From NCBI RefSeq assembly GCF_902506555.1, contig NZ_LR732707.1:62001-126000 (forward strand): 64,000 nucleotides of DNA. The letters are read 5' to 3'. Shown here piece after piece: positions 32,946 to 42,678 of this stretch. This DNA comes from Sphingorhabdus sp. 109 (GTDB lineage Bacteria > Pseudomonadota > Alphaproteobacteria > Sphingomonadales > Sphingomonadaceae). A model generated the notes under the pieces. The model was not told the origin of the DNA. It ran no database searches and saw nothing but the letters and a program-made list of their open reading frames with translations. The position numbers were made by a program, and so were the translations under genes. Each line of letters starts with the position of its first letter. Within the stretch, counting starts at the first letter, position 1.

Positions 32946-34976
32946 ATGTCGGCAACCAAAATCCTCTGGGGTCAGGTCTTCGCGGTCTTCCTGATCGTGC
33001 TCGCAGCCGTGTGGGCCGCGACGCAATGGACCGCCGCGGCGCTCGCCTATCAGCCCGAGCTTGGGGCGCCCTGGTTCATGCTCGGCGACTGGCCGATCTA
33101 TCCGCCGCCGGCCTTCTTCTGGTGGTGGTTCTCCTTCGACGCCTACGCGCCGGAGATATTCCAGACCGGCGCCTTCATCGCCGTGTCGGGCGGGTTCGCC
33201 GCGATCGTCGTCGCCATCGGCATGTCGGTGTGGCGTGCGCGCGAGCTGAAGAACGCCGAGACCTATGGCTCGGCGCGCTGGGCCACCCGCGGCGAGATCG
33301 CCGCCGCCGGGCTGCTGGGCGACAGCGGCGTCATGCTCGGCCGGCTCGGGCGCGACTATCTGCGCCACGACGGCCCCGAACATGTGCTGTGCTTCGCGCC
33401 GACCCGGAGCGGCAAGGGCGTCGGCCTGGTCGTGCCGACGCTGCTCACCTGGCCGGGCTCGGCGATCGTGCATGACATCAAAGGCGAGAACTGGCAGCTC
33501 ACCGCCGGCTTTCGCGCCCAGCACGCGCGGGTGCTGCTGTTCGATCCGACCAATGGCGCGTCGGCCGCCTACAATCCCCTGCTCGAAATCCGCAAGGGCG
33601 CCTGGGAAGTGCGCGACGTGCAGAACGTCGCCGACGTGCTGGTGGACCCGGAAGGTTCGCTGGAGAAGCGCAACCACTGGGAGAAGACCTCCCATGCCCT
33701 GTTGGTCGGCACGATCCTCCATGTCCTCTACGCCGAGGCCGACAAGACGCTGGCGGGCGTCGCCGCCTTCCTGTCCGACCCGCGCCGCCCGATCGAAAGC
33801 ACCCTATGGGCGATGATGACGACGCCGCATTTGGGCGAGGCGGGCGTGCATCCCGTCGTCGCCTCGGCCGCGCGCGAACTGCTCAACAAATCGGCCAACG
33901 AACGATCGGGCGTGCTCTCGACCGCCATGTCGTTCCTCGGCCTCTATCGCGATCCCGTCGTCGCGCAGGTCACGCGCACCTGCGAGTGGCGGATAAAGGA
34001 TCTGGTCGAGGGCGAGCTGCCGGTGACGCTCTACCTCGTCGTGCCGCCGTCCGACATCTCGCGCACCAAGCCGCTCATCCGCCTCATCCTCAACCAGATC
34101 GGCCGCCGGCTCACCGAAGACCTGAAGGCGCGGCAGTCGCGCTACCGGCTGCTCTTAATGCTCGACGAGTTTCCGGCGCTCGGCCGGCTCGACTTCTTCG
34201 AGAGCGCGCTGGCGTTCATGGCCGGCTACGGCATCCAGAGCTTCCTCATCGCCCAGAGCCTCAACCAGATCGAGAAGGCTTACGGGCCGAACAACGCGAT
34301 CCTCGACAATTGCCATGTGCGCGTGTCGTTCGCCACCAACGACGAGCGCACCGCCAAGCGCATTTCGGACGCGCTCGGCACCGCCACCGAAATGCGGGCG
34401 ATGAAGAACTACGCCGGCCACCGTCTCTCGCCCTGGCTCGGGCATTTGATGGTGTCGCGCTCCGAGACAGCCCGCCAGCTCCTCACCCCCGGCGAGATCA
34501 TGCAGCTTCCGCCCGACGACGAGATCGTCATGGTCGCGGGCATCCCGCCGATCCGGGCGAAGAAGGTCCGCTACTTCAAGGACCGGCGGTTCACGCAGCG
34601 GGTGATGTCGCCGCCCGACAGCAATGTCGGCGGCGGCCCGCCGCGGCCCGACGACTGGAGCGGCCTGGCGCCAATCGAGGCGCCGCCGATGCCCGAGCCG
34701 ATCGAGCATGACGCGCCGAAGAAGCCGAAGAAGAAAAAGGCCGCCAAGAAGGCGGATGCTGAGGACGATGCCGCCAATGCGGACCTGCTCCGCGAGCCGG
34801 CGCTGGAGCGCCATATCGACATTGCGCCGACGCCCCGGCCCGCGCCCGCCAATGAGTTCGAGCTGGATGAGCCCGACCCCGATAGCGATGCGGCACGGCA
34901 GGCGACGGTGCGCCGCCAGATGCAGCGCGTGGCCCGGCAGGCGTCGCTCGATCCCGATGACGGCATCGAGCTATGA
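32946..34976 (+). CDS. traG: Coupling protein TraG (VirD4 family)
   Basis: A 676-residue type IV coupling ATPase that links the relaxosome to the channel. Two N-terminal membrane segments (about residues 5-28 and 75-97) precede the Walker A motif APTRSGKGVG (K157) and the family box IVHDIKGENW. Further on are LLMLDEFPALGRL (Walker B) and FLIAQSLNQIEKAYG. The tail of about 110 residues is Lys/Pro/Glu-rich. I chose ATG 32946 over TTG 32910. The stop overlaps the CopG gene start. Confidence 0.95.
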   Translation: MSATKILWGQVFAVFLIVLAAVWAATQWTAAALAYQPELGAPWFMLGDWPIYPPPAFFWWWFSFDAYAPEIFQTGAFIAVSGGFAAIVVAIGMSVWRARELKNAETYGSARWATRGEIAAAGLLGDSGVMLGRLGRDYLRHDGPEHVLCFAPTRSGKGVGLVVPTLLTWPGSAIVHDIKGENWQLTAGFRAQHARVLLFDPTNGASAAYNPLLEIRKGAWEVRDVQNVADVLVDPEGSLEKRNHWEKTSHALLVGTILHVLYAEADKTLAGVAAFLSDPRRPIESTLWAMMTTPHLGEAGVHPVVASAARELLNKSANERSGVLSTAMSFLGLYRDPVVAQVTRTCEWRIKDLVEGELPVTLYLVVPPSDISRTKPLIRLILNQIGRRLTEDLKARQSRYRLLLMLDEFPALGRLDFFESALAFMAGYGIQSFLIAQSLNQIEKAYGPNNAILDNCHVRVSFATNDERTAKRISDALGTATEMRAMKNYAGHRLSPWLGHLMVSRSETARQLLTPGEIMQLPPDDEIVMVAGIPPIRAKKVRYFKDRRFTQRVMSPPDSNVGGGPPRPDDWSGLAPIEAPPMPEPIEHDAPKKPKKKKAAKKADAEDDAANADLLREPALERHIDIAPTPRPAPANEFELDEPDPDSDAARQATVRRQMQRVARQASLDPDDGIEL

Positions 34977-35392
34977 CGACCAAGACGCCGCTGTCGGTCT
35001 ATCTCGACCCCGAGCTGATGCGCGCGCTCGCCGCCTATGCCGACCGGAGGGACAAGTCGCGCTCGCTGATCGCCGAGGCGGCCATCGCCTCCTTCCTGTC
35101 GCCCGACGCCGATGAGCAGCGCGAGGCCGCCATCGCCAAGCGGCTCGACAAGCTGGACCGGCGCATGACCCGGATGGAGCGCGATGTCGGGATCGGCGTC
35201 GAGATGATCGCGCTGTTCGTGCGCTTCTGGCTGTCGAACACGCCGCCGCCGCCCGAGAGCGAACGGGCCGCGATGCGCCGGCGAGGCGGCGACCGCTACG
35301 ACGCCTTCATGGAGGCGCTCGGTCGCCGACTCGCAAAAGGTCCGAAGGTCAGACAAGAAATCGGCGAGGACTTTCCGCACCAAGAAGAATGA
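34973..35392 (+). CDS. CopG/RHH protein following traG
   Basis: A 139-residue protein with an N-terminal ribbon-helix-helix (KTPLSVYLDPELMRALAAYADRRDKSRSLIAEAAI in part) and a coiled region plus one weakly hydrophobic helix (IALFVRFWL). It occurs next to traG in this ICE family and may act in relaxosome assembly or regulate the trb genes; neither is shown. It overlaps traG by four bases. About 140 noncoding bases separate it from trbB. Confidence 0.88.
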   Translation: MTTKTPLSVYLDPELMRALAAYADRRDKSRSLIAEAAIASFLSPDADEQREAAIAKRLDKLDRRMTRMERDVGIGVEMIALFVRFWLSNTPPPPESERAAMRRRGGDRYDAFMEALGRRLAKGPKVRQEIGEDFPHQEE

Positions 35393-35395
35393 GCT

Positions 35396-35429
35396 GACTA
35401 CGCCAGTTCTTGTATCTCTACGCCAGACT
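35396..35429 (+). promoter_or_regulatory. Tandem CTACGC motif upstream of trbB
   Basis: CTACGC at 35398-35403 and 35418-35423, with the same 20-base spacing as upstream of traG, followed by CAGACT. The similarity continues between the repeats (TGT, TCT). Confidence 0.6.
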
Positions 35430-35482
35430 ACGACGACCACATTTACTTGTTGAAGCACGGCATTTTCTGTCTCTCTTGATGT

Positions 35483-35531
35483 GCCCCTGACGCCGGGCGG
35501 CGGTTCGCCCGGCCCTCATCAGGGGCTTTTT
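35483..35531 (+). terminator. Nested hairpin with T-run overlapping trbB ribosome site
   Basis: Outer stem GCCCCTGA/TCAGGGGC (35483-35490 with 35519-35526), inner stem GCCGGGCG/CGCCCGGC (35492-35499 with 35506-35513), followed by TTTTT. This is a good intrinsic terminator. Its 3' arm contains AGGGG, the likely ribosome site for TTG 35533, so it may attenuate trb expression or hide the ribosome site. Confidence 0.7.
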
Positions 35532-35532
35532 C

Positions 35533-36519
35533 TTGACCGTCCACCCGATCCGTTCCGAGGCGAAGTCACGCGGCGCGCGGATGCTGCGCACGGCGCTGGG
35601 GCCGTCGATTGCGTCCTGGCTGGATGATCCCGCCGTGATCGAGGTGATGCTGAACCCGGACGGCCGGCTGTGGGTCGATCGGCTGGGCGAAGGGATTTCC
35701 GACACCGGCATGACGCTCGGCGCGGCGGATGGCGAGCGCATCATCCGTCTGGTGGCGCACCATGTTGGCGTCGAGGTTCACGCCCGGTCCCCGCGCGTCT
35801 CGGCCGAGCTGCCCGAAGGCGGCGAGCGGTTCGAGGGGCTGCTGCCGCCCGTCGTCGCCGCGCCCGCCTTCGCGATCCGCAAGCCCGCCGTCGCGGTGTT
35901 CACGCTCGACGACTATGCGGCGGCCGGGATCATGTTGCCGGCCGAGGCCGCGGCGCTGCGGACAGGCGTCACTGCCCGCGCCAACATCCTCGTCGCGGGC
36001 GGGACCGGCAGCGGCAAGACCACGCTGGTCAACGCGCTCCTGGCCGAAGTCGCCAAGACCTCCGACCGCATCGTCCTGATCGAAGACACGCGCGAGCTTC
36101 AGTGCGCCGCGCCCAACCTCGTCGCCATGCGGACCAAGGATGGCGTCGTCACGCTGTCCGATCTCGTGCGGTCCAGCCTGCGCCTGCGTCCCGACCGCAT
36201 CCCGATCGGCGAGGTGCGCGGCGCCGAGGCGCTCGATCTCCTCAAGGCCTGGGGCACCGGACACCCCGGCGGTATCGGCACGATCCACGCCGGCACCGCG
36301 CTCGGCGCGCTGCGCCGCATGGAGCAGCTCATCCAGGAGGCCGTCGTCACGGTCCCGCGCGCGCTGCTGGCCGAGACCATCGACCTCATCGCCGTGCTCG
36401 TCCGCGACGGCCACGGCCGCCGCCTCGCCGAGCTGGCCCGCGTCGAAGGACTCGACGCCGCCACCGGCGACTACCGCCTCACGCCGCTCACCACCCCCCA
36501 GACCGGAGACCTGCCATGA
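35533..36519 (+). CDS. trbB: Conjugal transfer ATPase TrbB (VirB11-like)
   Basis: A 328-residue secretion ATPase of the mating channel: Walker [11 protein letters not shown] (K162), [10 protein letters not shown], and the His box [15 protein letters not shown]. The start is TTG 35533, with AGGGG seven bases before; an alternative ATG at 35581 would shorten a region that is usually present in TrbB. It is the first gene of a ten-gene trb operon, most joined by ATGA overlaps. Confidence 0.95.
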   Translation: MTVHPIRSEAKSRGARMLRTALGPSIASWLDDPAVIEVMLNPDGRLWVDRLGEGISDTGMTLGAADGERIIRLVAHHVGVEVHARSPRVSAELPEGGERFEGLLPPVVAAPAFAIRKPAVAVFTLDDYAAAGIMLPAEAAALRTGVTARANILVAGGTGSGKTTLVNALLAEVAKTSDRIVLIEDTRELQCAAPNLVAMRTKDGVVTLSDLVRSSLRLRPDRIPIGEVRGAEALDLLKAWGTGHPGGIGTIHAGTALGALRRMEQLIQEAVVTVPRALLAETIDLIAVLVRDGHGRRLAELARVEGLDAATGDYRLTPLTTPQTGDLP

Positions 36520-36851
36520 TCCATGCCTTGTCGCATGGCGCACGCCGCGCCATGCTCGCCGCCACCGCCAGCGTGATCGCGCTGACCATCTCGGCTCCCG
36601 CCCATGCGGGCGGATCGTCGATGCCGTGGGAAGCGCCGCTCCAGTCGATCCTCGAAAGCATCGAGGGGCCGGTGGCGAAGATCGTCGCGGTCATCATCAT
36701 CATCGTGACCGGCCTGACCCTGGCGTTCGGCGATACGTCCGGCGGCTTCCGTCGGCTGATCCAGATCGTGTTCGGCCTCAGCATCGCGTTCGCAGCCAGT
36801 TCCTTCTTCCTCAGCTTCTTCAGCTTCGGCGGCGGAGCGCTGATCGCATGA
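36516..36851 (+). CDS. trbC: Pilin precursor TrbC
   Basis: A 111-residue pilin precursor with signal peptide cut after APAHA, then two hydrophobic helices (IVAVIIIIVTGLTLAFG and LIQIVFGLSIAFAASSFFL). In RP4 this pilin is cyclised by TraF, which is also encoded here. The ATG overlaps the trbB stop. Confidence 0.93.
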   Translation: MIHALSHGARRAMLAATASVIALTISAPAHAGGSSMPWEAPLQSILESIEGPVAKIVAVIIIIVTGLTLAFGDTSGGFRRLIQIVFGLSIAFAASSFFLSFFSFGGGALIA

Positions 36852-37129
36852 CCGGCGCGGCCGATCCCGTCGAGCCGATCGCGGGCTTTTATGCCCCGGT
36901 GCATCGGGCGCTGACCGAGCCGATCCTGCTCGGCGGCGCTCCGCGCGCGCTTGCCATCGTCAACGGCACGCTGGCGGGCGCGATCGGACTCGGCCTGCGC
37001 CTTTGGATCGCCGGCCTCGTCATCTGGGCGATCGGCCACGCGCTGTCGGTTTGGGCCGCGCGCCGCGATCCGCAGTTCGTGGACGTGGCCCGCCGACACC
37101 TCCGCTATCCGGCGTGGATGCGGCCATGA
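36848..37129 (+). CDS. trbD: TrbD (VirB3-like)
   Basis: A 93-residue membrane protein: AGFYAPVHRALTEPILLGGAPRALAIVNGTLAGAIGLGLRLW in part, with one to two hydrophobic helices. It is the VirB3 counterpart and works with TrbE. It overlaps trbC and trbE by four bases each. The longer open frame upstream is a shadow of trbB. Confidence 0.92.
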   Translation: MTGAADPVEPIAGFYAPVHRALTEPILLGGAPRALAIVNGTLAGAIGLGLRLWIAGLVIWAIGHALSVWAARRDPQFVDVARRHLRYPAWMRP

Positions 37130-39582
37130 TGTCCTTGCGCGAATACAGGAATCGCGCCGCCCACCTGGCCGACTTCCTGCCTTGGGCCGCCCTGGTCGGG
37201 ACAAGCGTCGTGCTCAACAAGGACGGCAGCTTTCAAAGGACCGCGCGATTCCGTGGCCCCGATCTCGACAGCGCCACGCCCGCCGAGCTGGTCGCCACCA
37301 CCGCGCGGCTGAACAATGCGCTGCGGCGGCTCGGTTCGGGCTGGGCGATCTTCGTCGAGGCGCAGCGCACACCCGCGCTCGACTACCCGAAATCGGCGTT
37401 CCCCGATCCCGTCTCGGCGCTGGTGGACATGGAGCGGCGCGAACAATTCCGCGAGGAAGGCGCCCACTTCGAGAGCGCCTATTATCTGACGCTCTTGTGG
37501 ATGCCGCCGGCCGAGGAAGCCGCCCGTGCCGAAAGCTGGCTCTACGAGGGCCGGTCCACCACCGGCGTCGATCCGTGGGAGCTGCTCAAGGGCTTCGCTG
37601 ATCGTAGCGACCGCGTTCTCAATCTGGTCGAGGGCTTCGTCCCCGAGGTCCGCTGGCTCGATGACGCCGAAACGCTGACCTACCTGCACAGCACGATCTC
37701 CACCCGGCGCCAGCGCGTGCGCGTCCCCGAGACGCCCATGCATCTCGACGCGCTGCTCGCCGACGAGCCGCTGACCGGCGGGCTGGAGCCGCGCCTGGGC
37801 GATCATCACCTCCGCACGCTCACCATCGTCGGATTCCCGAGCGTCACGTTTCCCGGCCTGCTCGACGAACTGAACCGGCTCGCCTTCGAGTATCGCTGGG
37901 CGACGCGGGCGATCATGCTCGACAAGACCGACGCGACCAAGCTGCTGACCAGGATCAGGCGGCAATGGTTTGCGAAACGCAAATCGGTCGCGGCCATCCT
38001 CAAGGAAGTCATGACCAACGAGGCGTCCACGCTGCTCGACAGCGACGCCTCGAACAAGGCGGCCGACGCCGACACCGCCCTGCAGGAGCTGGGCGCAGAC
38101 TATGCCGGCATGGCCTACGTCACCGCGACGGTGACGGTGTGGGACCGCGATCCCGCCATTGCGGCCGAGAAGCTGCGGCTTGTCGAGAAGGTCATCCAGG
38201 GCCGCGACTTCACCGTCATCCCCGAGGGCATGAACGCGATCGAGGCATGGCTGGGGAGCCTGCCCGGCCACACCTACGCCAACGTCCGGCAACCGCCGAT
38301 CTCCACCATCAATCTCGCCCACCTGATCCCTCTGTCAGCGGTATGGGCGGGGCCGGAACGGGACGAGCATTTCGGTGAACCCCCCTTGCTCTATGGCAGG
38401 ACCGAAGGCTCGACCCCGTTCCGGTTTTCCCTTCACCCCGACGGCAGCGATGTCGGCCACACGCTGATCGTCGGGCCGACCGGCGCGGGCAAGTCGGTGC
38501 TGCTCGCGCTGATGGCGATGCAGTTCCGTCGCTACGAGAAGGCCCAGGTCTTCGCCTTCGACTTCGGCGGCTCGATCCGCGCCGCCGCCATCGCCTGCGG
38601 CGGAGACTGGCAGGATCTCGGCGGCGGATTGTCCGACGACAGCGATGGTGGTGTGCAGTTGCAGCCGCTCGCTCGGATCGACGATCCGGCCGAGCGCGCC
38701 TGGGCGGCCGAATGGCTGGCGGCGATCCTCGCCAGCGAAGGCGTCGCCGTCGATCCGCAAGCTAAAGAGCATATATGGTTGGCGCTGGGCTCCCTCGCCA
38801 GCGCGCCGCCGGCAGAACGGACGCTGACAGGGCTCGCGGTCCTGTTGCAGAGCCAGCATCTCAAGCAGGCGCTCGCGCCCTATTGCATCGGCGGGCCGTG
38901 GGGCCGGCTGCTCGACGCCGAGGCCGAGCGGCTGGGCGAAGCCGACATGCAAGCCTTCGAGACCGAGGGCCTGGTCGGCGCCGGCTCGGCCGCCGCGGTG
39001 CTCTCCTATCTGTTCCACCGGATCGAAGGGCGGCTGGACGGCTCGCCGACGCTCATCATCATCGACGAGGGCTGGCTGGTCCTCGATAGTCCGGACTTCG
39101 CCGCGCAGCTTCGCGAATGGCTGAAGACCTTGCGCAAGCGCAATGCCAGCGTCGTCTTCGCGACGCAGAGCCTCGCCGACATCGAGACGTCGAGCATCGC
39201 GCCGGCCATCATCGAATCCTGCCCGACGCGCATCTTCCTGCCGAATGAGCGCGCCGCCGAGCCGCAGATCGCGGTGATCTATGAGCGGTTCGGGCTCAAT
39301 GCCCGACAGATCGAAATCCTCAGCCGGGCGACACCCAAGAGGGATTATTACTGTCAAAGCAGGCGCGGCAATCGCCTGTTCGAACTGGGGCTGGGTGAGG
39401 TCGCGCTGACCTTCGCCGCCGCGTCGTCGAAGACCGACCAGCTCGCCATCACCGACATCATCGAGACCTACGGCCAAGCCGGGTTCGCGGCCGAATGGCT
39501 GCGCCATCGCGGCTGCGCCTGGGCCGTCGAGCTTCTTCCCCCCGATCCCCAACGCCAACCTCAGCAGGAGCTACCTCTATGA
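37126..39582 (+). CDS. trbE: Conjugal transfer ATPase TrbE (VirB4-like)
   Basis: An 818-residue ATPase that powers pilus biogenesis and transfer. Walker A is GPTGAGKS (K456), Walker B LIIIDEGWLVLD, followed by VVFATQSLADIE. Either ATG 37126 or 37129 may start translation; both overlap trbD. The first ~200 residues match the VirB4 N-terminal region (LVGTSVVLNKDGSFQRTARFRGPDL in part). Confidence 0.96.
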   Translation: MMSLREYRNRAAHLADFLPWAALVGTSVVLNKDGSFQRTARFRGPDLDSATPAELVATTARLNNALRRLGSGWAIFVEAQRTPALDYPKSAFPDPVSALVDMERREQFREEGAHFESAYYLTLLWMPPAEEAARAESWLYEGRSTTGVDPWELLKGFADRSDRVLNLVEGFVPEVRWLDDAETLTYLHSTISTRRQRVRVPETPMHLDALLADEPLTGGLEPRLGDHHLRTLTIVGFPSVTFPGLLDELNRLAFEYRWATRAIMLDKTDATKLLTRIRRQWFAKRKSVAAILKEVMTNEASTLLDSDASNKAADADTALQELGADYAGMAYVTATVTVWDRDPAIAAEKLRLVEKVIQGRDFTVIPEGMNAIEAWLGSLPGHTYANVRQPPISTINLAHLIPLSAVWAGPERDEHFGEPPLLYGRTEGSTPFRFSLHPDGSDVGHTLIVGPTGAGKSVLLALMAMQFRRYEKAQVFAFDFGGSIRAAAIACGGDWQDLGGGLSDDSDGGVQLQPLARIDDPAERAWAAEWLAAILASEGVAVDPQAKEHIWLALGSLASAPPAERTLTGLAVLLQSQHLKQALAPYCIGGPWGRLLDAEAERLGEADMQAFETEGLVGAGSAAAVLSYLFHRIEGRLDGSPTLIIIDEGWLVLDSPDFAAQLREWLKTLRKRNASVVFATQSLADIETSSIAPAIIESCPTRIFLPNERAAEPQIAVIYERFGLNARQIEILSRATPKRDYYCQSRRGNRLFELGLGEVALTFAAASSKTDQLAITDIIETYGQAGFAAEWLRHRGCAWAVELLPPDPQRQPQQELPL

Positions 39583-40295
39583 CCGGATTCCCCCTGCGCC
39601 GCGCCATCCTGGCCGGCGTCCTCGCCAGCGCGGCCGTCGTGCCGATGATCGCGCCCATGCCGGCCTACGCGCAGTTCGGCGGCATCGTCTATGACCCGAC
39701 CAACTACGCGCAGAACGTGCTGACGGCCGCCCGGTCGCTTCAGCAGATCAACAATCAGATCCAGCAAATCCAGCAGCAGGCGACGAGCCTCATCAACGAG
39801 GCGCGCAACCTCGCCAGCTTGCCGCTCTCGACGGTGAGCACGCTTCAGCAGCAGATTCAGCAGACGCAGCAACTGCTCGGCCAGGCGCAGCGCATCGCCT
39901 ACGACGTGCAGGACATCCAGCAGGCGTTCAACGGCCGCTACAAGGGCGCGGCGCTGACCGGCGATCACGCGCAGATGGTCGCCAACGCCAATGCCCGCTG
40001 GGAGGATAGCGTCGGCGCCTTTCAGGACGCCTTGCAGGTGCAGGCCGGCGTCGTCGGCAACATCGAAAGCGCCCGCACCACGATGGACAGCCTGGTCTCG
40101 GCCAGCCAGTCCGCGACCGGCGCGCTCCAGGCGACGCAGGCGGGCAACCAGCTCCTCGCGCTGCAATCGCAGCAGCTCGCCGACCTGACCGCCGCCGTGG
40201 CGGCGCAGGGCCGGGCGCAGGCGCTGCAATCCGCCCGCCAGGCGGCCGAGGAGGCCGAGGGGCGCGAGCGGTTCCGCCGCTTCATGGGCAACTGA
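39579..40295 (+). CDS. trbJ: TrbJ (VirB5-like)
   Basis: A 238-residue exported protein with signal peptide ending in PAYA, then a Gln-rich helical body (QINNQIQQIQQQATSLINEA). The VirB5 counterpart is a minor pilus subunit. Its last residues are AEGRERFRRFMGN, nearly the same as the end of the 99-residue protein encoded at 45141-45440. It overlaps trbE by four bases. Confidence 0.93.
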   Translation: MTGFPLRRAILAGVLASAAVVPMIAPMPAYAQFGGIVYDPTNYAQNVLTAARSLQQINNQIQQIQQQATSLINEARNLASLPLSTVSTLQQQIQQTQQLLGQAQRIAYDVQDIQQAFNGRYKGAALTGDHAQMVANANARWEDSVGAFQDALQVQAGVVGNIESARTTMDSLVSASQSATGALQATQAGNQLLALQSQQLADLTAAVAAQGRAQALQSARQAAEEAEGRERFRRFMGN

Positions 40296-40303
40296 GACGC
40301 CCA

Positions 40304-40606
40304 ATGCCGCGCACGGCGAAGATCGCGGGGGTGGCGGCGCTGGCCGGGCTGATGATGACGGTGGCGATCGCCGCCGCCGTCCAGCCCGATGAGCCTGCGC
40401 CCGCGCCGCCGCTTGTCCTGTCGGCGGACGATGGCCAGGCCAGGCTCGCCCGCGAGCTGGATCGCTGCGCCTCGCTCACCATGCCGGACAGCGGCTGCGA
40501 GGCGGCCTGGGCCGCCAACCGCCGCCGCTTCTTCCGCCAGGACGAGCCCGCGCCCGAGATCGAGCGCGGCGGCGACACGGCGCCGGATGAAGGCGCCGCG
40601 CCATGA
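40304..40606 (+). CDS. trbK: TrbK-like entry-exclusion protein
   Basis: A 100-residue protein with an N-terminal membrane segment (IAGVAALAGLMMTVAIAAAV) and the conserved pattern ARELDRCASLTMPDSGCEAAWAANRRRFF in part, with two Cys, typical of the TrbK-alt type found in this ICE family. It would block entry of a second copy from other donors. Position between trbJ and trbL is the classical one. Confidence 0.85.
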   Translation: MPRTAKIAGVAALAGLMMTVAIAAAVQPDEPAPAPPLVLSADDGQARLARELDRCASLTMPDSGCEAAWAANRRRFFRQDEPAPEIERGGDTAPDEGAAP

Positions 40607-41988
40607 ACGACACCGGCGTTATCGACAATTTCCTCAATGTCTTCACCGGCTACATCGACAGCGGATTCGGGCTGCTCGGCGGTGAGGTCGCGTTCCTCTC
40701 GACCACGCTGATCGCCATCGACGTGACGCTCGCCGGCCTGTTCTGGGCCTGGGGTGCGGACGAGGACGTGCTTCAGCGCCTCGTCAAGAAGACGCTCTAC
40801 ATCGGCACTTTCGCTTTCATCATCGGCAATTTCGCGCTGCTCGCGACCATCGTGTTCGAGAGCTTCGCCGGGCTCGGCCTCCAGGCCAGCGGCGGGGCGA
40901 TGACGATCGACGAGTTCATGAAGCCCGGCACGATCGCGGCGAAGGGGCTCGAAGCCGCCAAGCCGCTGCTCGATGCGGCGGGGCAGTTCTCCAGCCTTTG
41001 GGCTGTGTTCTCGAACCTCGCGCTGATCCTCGTGCTGCTGCTCGCCTGGGTGATCGTGGTGCTCGCCTTCTTCATCATCGCCGTGCAGGTCTTCATCACG
41101 CTGATCGAGTTCAAGCTGGTGACGCTCGCCGGCTTCGTCCTGCTGCCCTTCGCCTTTTTCAACAAGACCGCGTTCATGGCCGAGAAGGTGCTGGGCCATG
41201 TCGTCTCGACCGGCATCAAGGTGCTGGTGCTTGCGGTCATTACCGGCATCGGCACCACCCTGTTCAGCCAGTTCACCGGCGCGGCCCTCGGCCCCGCGCC
41301 CGACATCAATCAGGTCATGGCCATCGCGCTCGCCGCGCTGTCGCTCCTGGGCCTGTCGATCTTCGGTCCTGGCATTGCGAACGGCATCGTCTCGGGCGGC
41401 CCGCAGCTCGGCGCGGGTGCGGCGGCCGGGACCGCGCTGGCAGCAGGCGGCGCGCTGGTCGGTGGCGCAGCCGCCGCACGGCTTGGCGTCGGGGCCGCCG
41501 GCTCCGCGCTCGGCACGGCCGGTCGGATGACAGGCGCCGCCGCGCGTGGCGGCGCTCAGATGGCTGGCGGTGCGACCAGCGCCTACAGCCTCGGCTCGCT
41601 GGGCAAGAGCGGCGCGGGCGCTGTCGCGGGCGGCATGGCCGCGGTCGGCCAGGCGGCGGCGGGAAGCGCGGCGAGCGCCGTCCTTTCACCGCTGCGCGCG
41701 GCCGCCGCCAAGGGCGGCGCGGCAATGAAGTCCAACTTCCGCTCCGGCGCCCGTGCCGGGTTCACCGCCACCGGCGGCACGATCACCGGCGGACCCGCGC
41801 CCGCCGGCCCGGCCGCCGCAACCGCTGGCGGTTCCGCATCGACCGGCTCGTCGGCCCAGCCTCAATGGGCCGCCGCGATGAAACGCCGCCAGGCCGTCAG
41901 CCACGGCGCGACCGTCCTCGCCCACACCATGAAGGCCGGCGACAGCCACGGCGGCGGAGCCGGTCCCGACATCAAAGAGAAGGACTGA
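40603..41988 (+). CDS. trbL: TrbL (VirB6-like)
   Basis: A 461-residue polytopic inner membrane protein with five or six hydrophobic segments between about residues 25 and 265, followed by an Ala/Gly-rich, low-complexity tail ([24 protein letters not shown] in part). It is the channel core of the mating system. ATG 40603 overlaps the trbK stop. Confidence 0.93.
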   Translation: MNDTGVIDNFLNVFTGYIDSGFGLLGGEVAFLSTTLIAIDVTLAGLFWAWGADEDVLQRLVKKTLYIGTFAFIIGNFALLATIVFESFAGLGLQASGGAMTIDEFMKPGTIAAKGLEAAKPLLDAAGQFSSLWAVFSNLALILVLLLAWVIVVLAFFIIAVQVFITLIEFKLVTLAGFVLLPFAFFNKTAFMAEKVLGHVVSTGIKVLVLAVITGIGTTLFSQFTGAALGPAPDINQVMAIALAALSLLGLSIFGPGIANGIVSGGPQLGAGAAAGTALAAGGALVGGAAAARLGVGAAGSALGTAGRMTGAAARGGAQMAGGATSAYSLGSLGKSGAGAVAGGMAAVGQAAAGSAASAVLSPLRAAAAKGGAAMKSNFRSGARAGFTATGGTITGGPAPAGPAAATAGGSASTGSSAQPQWAAAMKRRQAVSHGATVLAHTMKAGDSHGGGAGPDIKEKD

Positions 41989-41994
41989 CCTCCG

Positions 41995-42678
41995 ATGTTC
42001 CGACGCCCCACCATCCGCTATGGCCAGACCGCCGAACCCGCCACACCCTATCAGCGCGCCGCGCAAGTCTGGGACGACCGCATCGGCTCCGCCCGCGTGC
42101 AGGCGAAGAACTGGCGCCTCGCCTTCTTCGGCGCGCTGGCGCTCTCGGGCGGTCTTTCCGCCGGCCTCGTCTGGCAGTCGGCGCGTGGGCATATCGTGCC
42201 CTGGGTGGTGCAGGTCGATCGGCTCGGCGAGGCCCAGGCCGTCGCCCCCGCCGAAGCCGGCTACCGCCCGACCGATCCACAGATCGCGTTCCATCTCGCC
42301 CGCTTCATCGAGCAGGTCAGGGCGATCCCGGCCGATCCGGTTATCGTCCGCCAGAACTGGCTGCGCGCCTACGACTTCACGACCGATCGGGGAGCGGTGG
42401 CGCTAAACGACTACGCCCGCGCCAACGACCCCTTCGCCAATGTCGGCCGGGTGCAGGTCGCGGTGGACGTGTCGAGCGTGATCCGGGCATCGCCCGACAG
42501 CTTCCGCGTCGCATGGACCGAGCGGCGCTATCAGGACGGTAGCCTCGCCGCCACCGAACGCTGGTCCGCGATCCTCACCATCGTCGTGCAGCCGCCGCGC
42601 ACGCCCGACGCCCTGCGCAAGAACCCGCTCGGCGTCTTCGTCAACGCTTTGAATTGGTCAAGGGAGCTGTCGCAATGA
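41995..42678 (+). CDS. trbF: TrbF (VirB8-like)
   Basis: A 227-residue bitopic inner membrane protein: N-terminal cytosolic part, one helix (LAFFGALALSGGLSAGLVW), and a periplasmic VirB8 domain with FVNALNWSRELSQ at its end. It links TrbL and the outer complex. It starts 6 bases after trbL and overlaps trbG. Confidence 0.93.
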   Translation: MFRRPTIRYGQTAEPATPYQRAAQVWDDRIGSARVQAKNWRLAFFGALALSGGLSAGLVWQSARGHIVPWVVQVDRLGEAQAVAPAEAGYRPTDPQIAFHLARFIEQVRAIPADPVIVRQNWLRAYDFTTDRGAVALNDYARANDPFANVGRVQVAVDVSSVIRASPDSFRVAWTERRYQDGSLAATERWSAILTIVVQPPRTPDALRKNPLGVFVNALNWSRELSQ

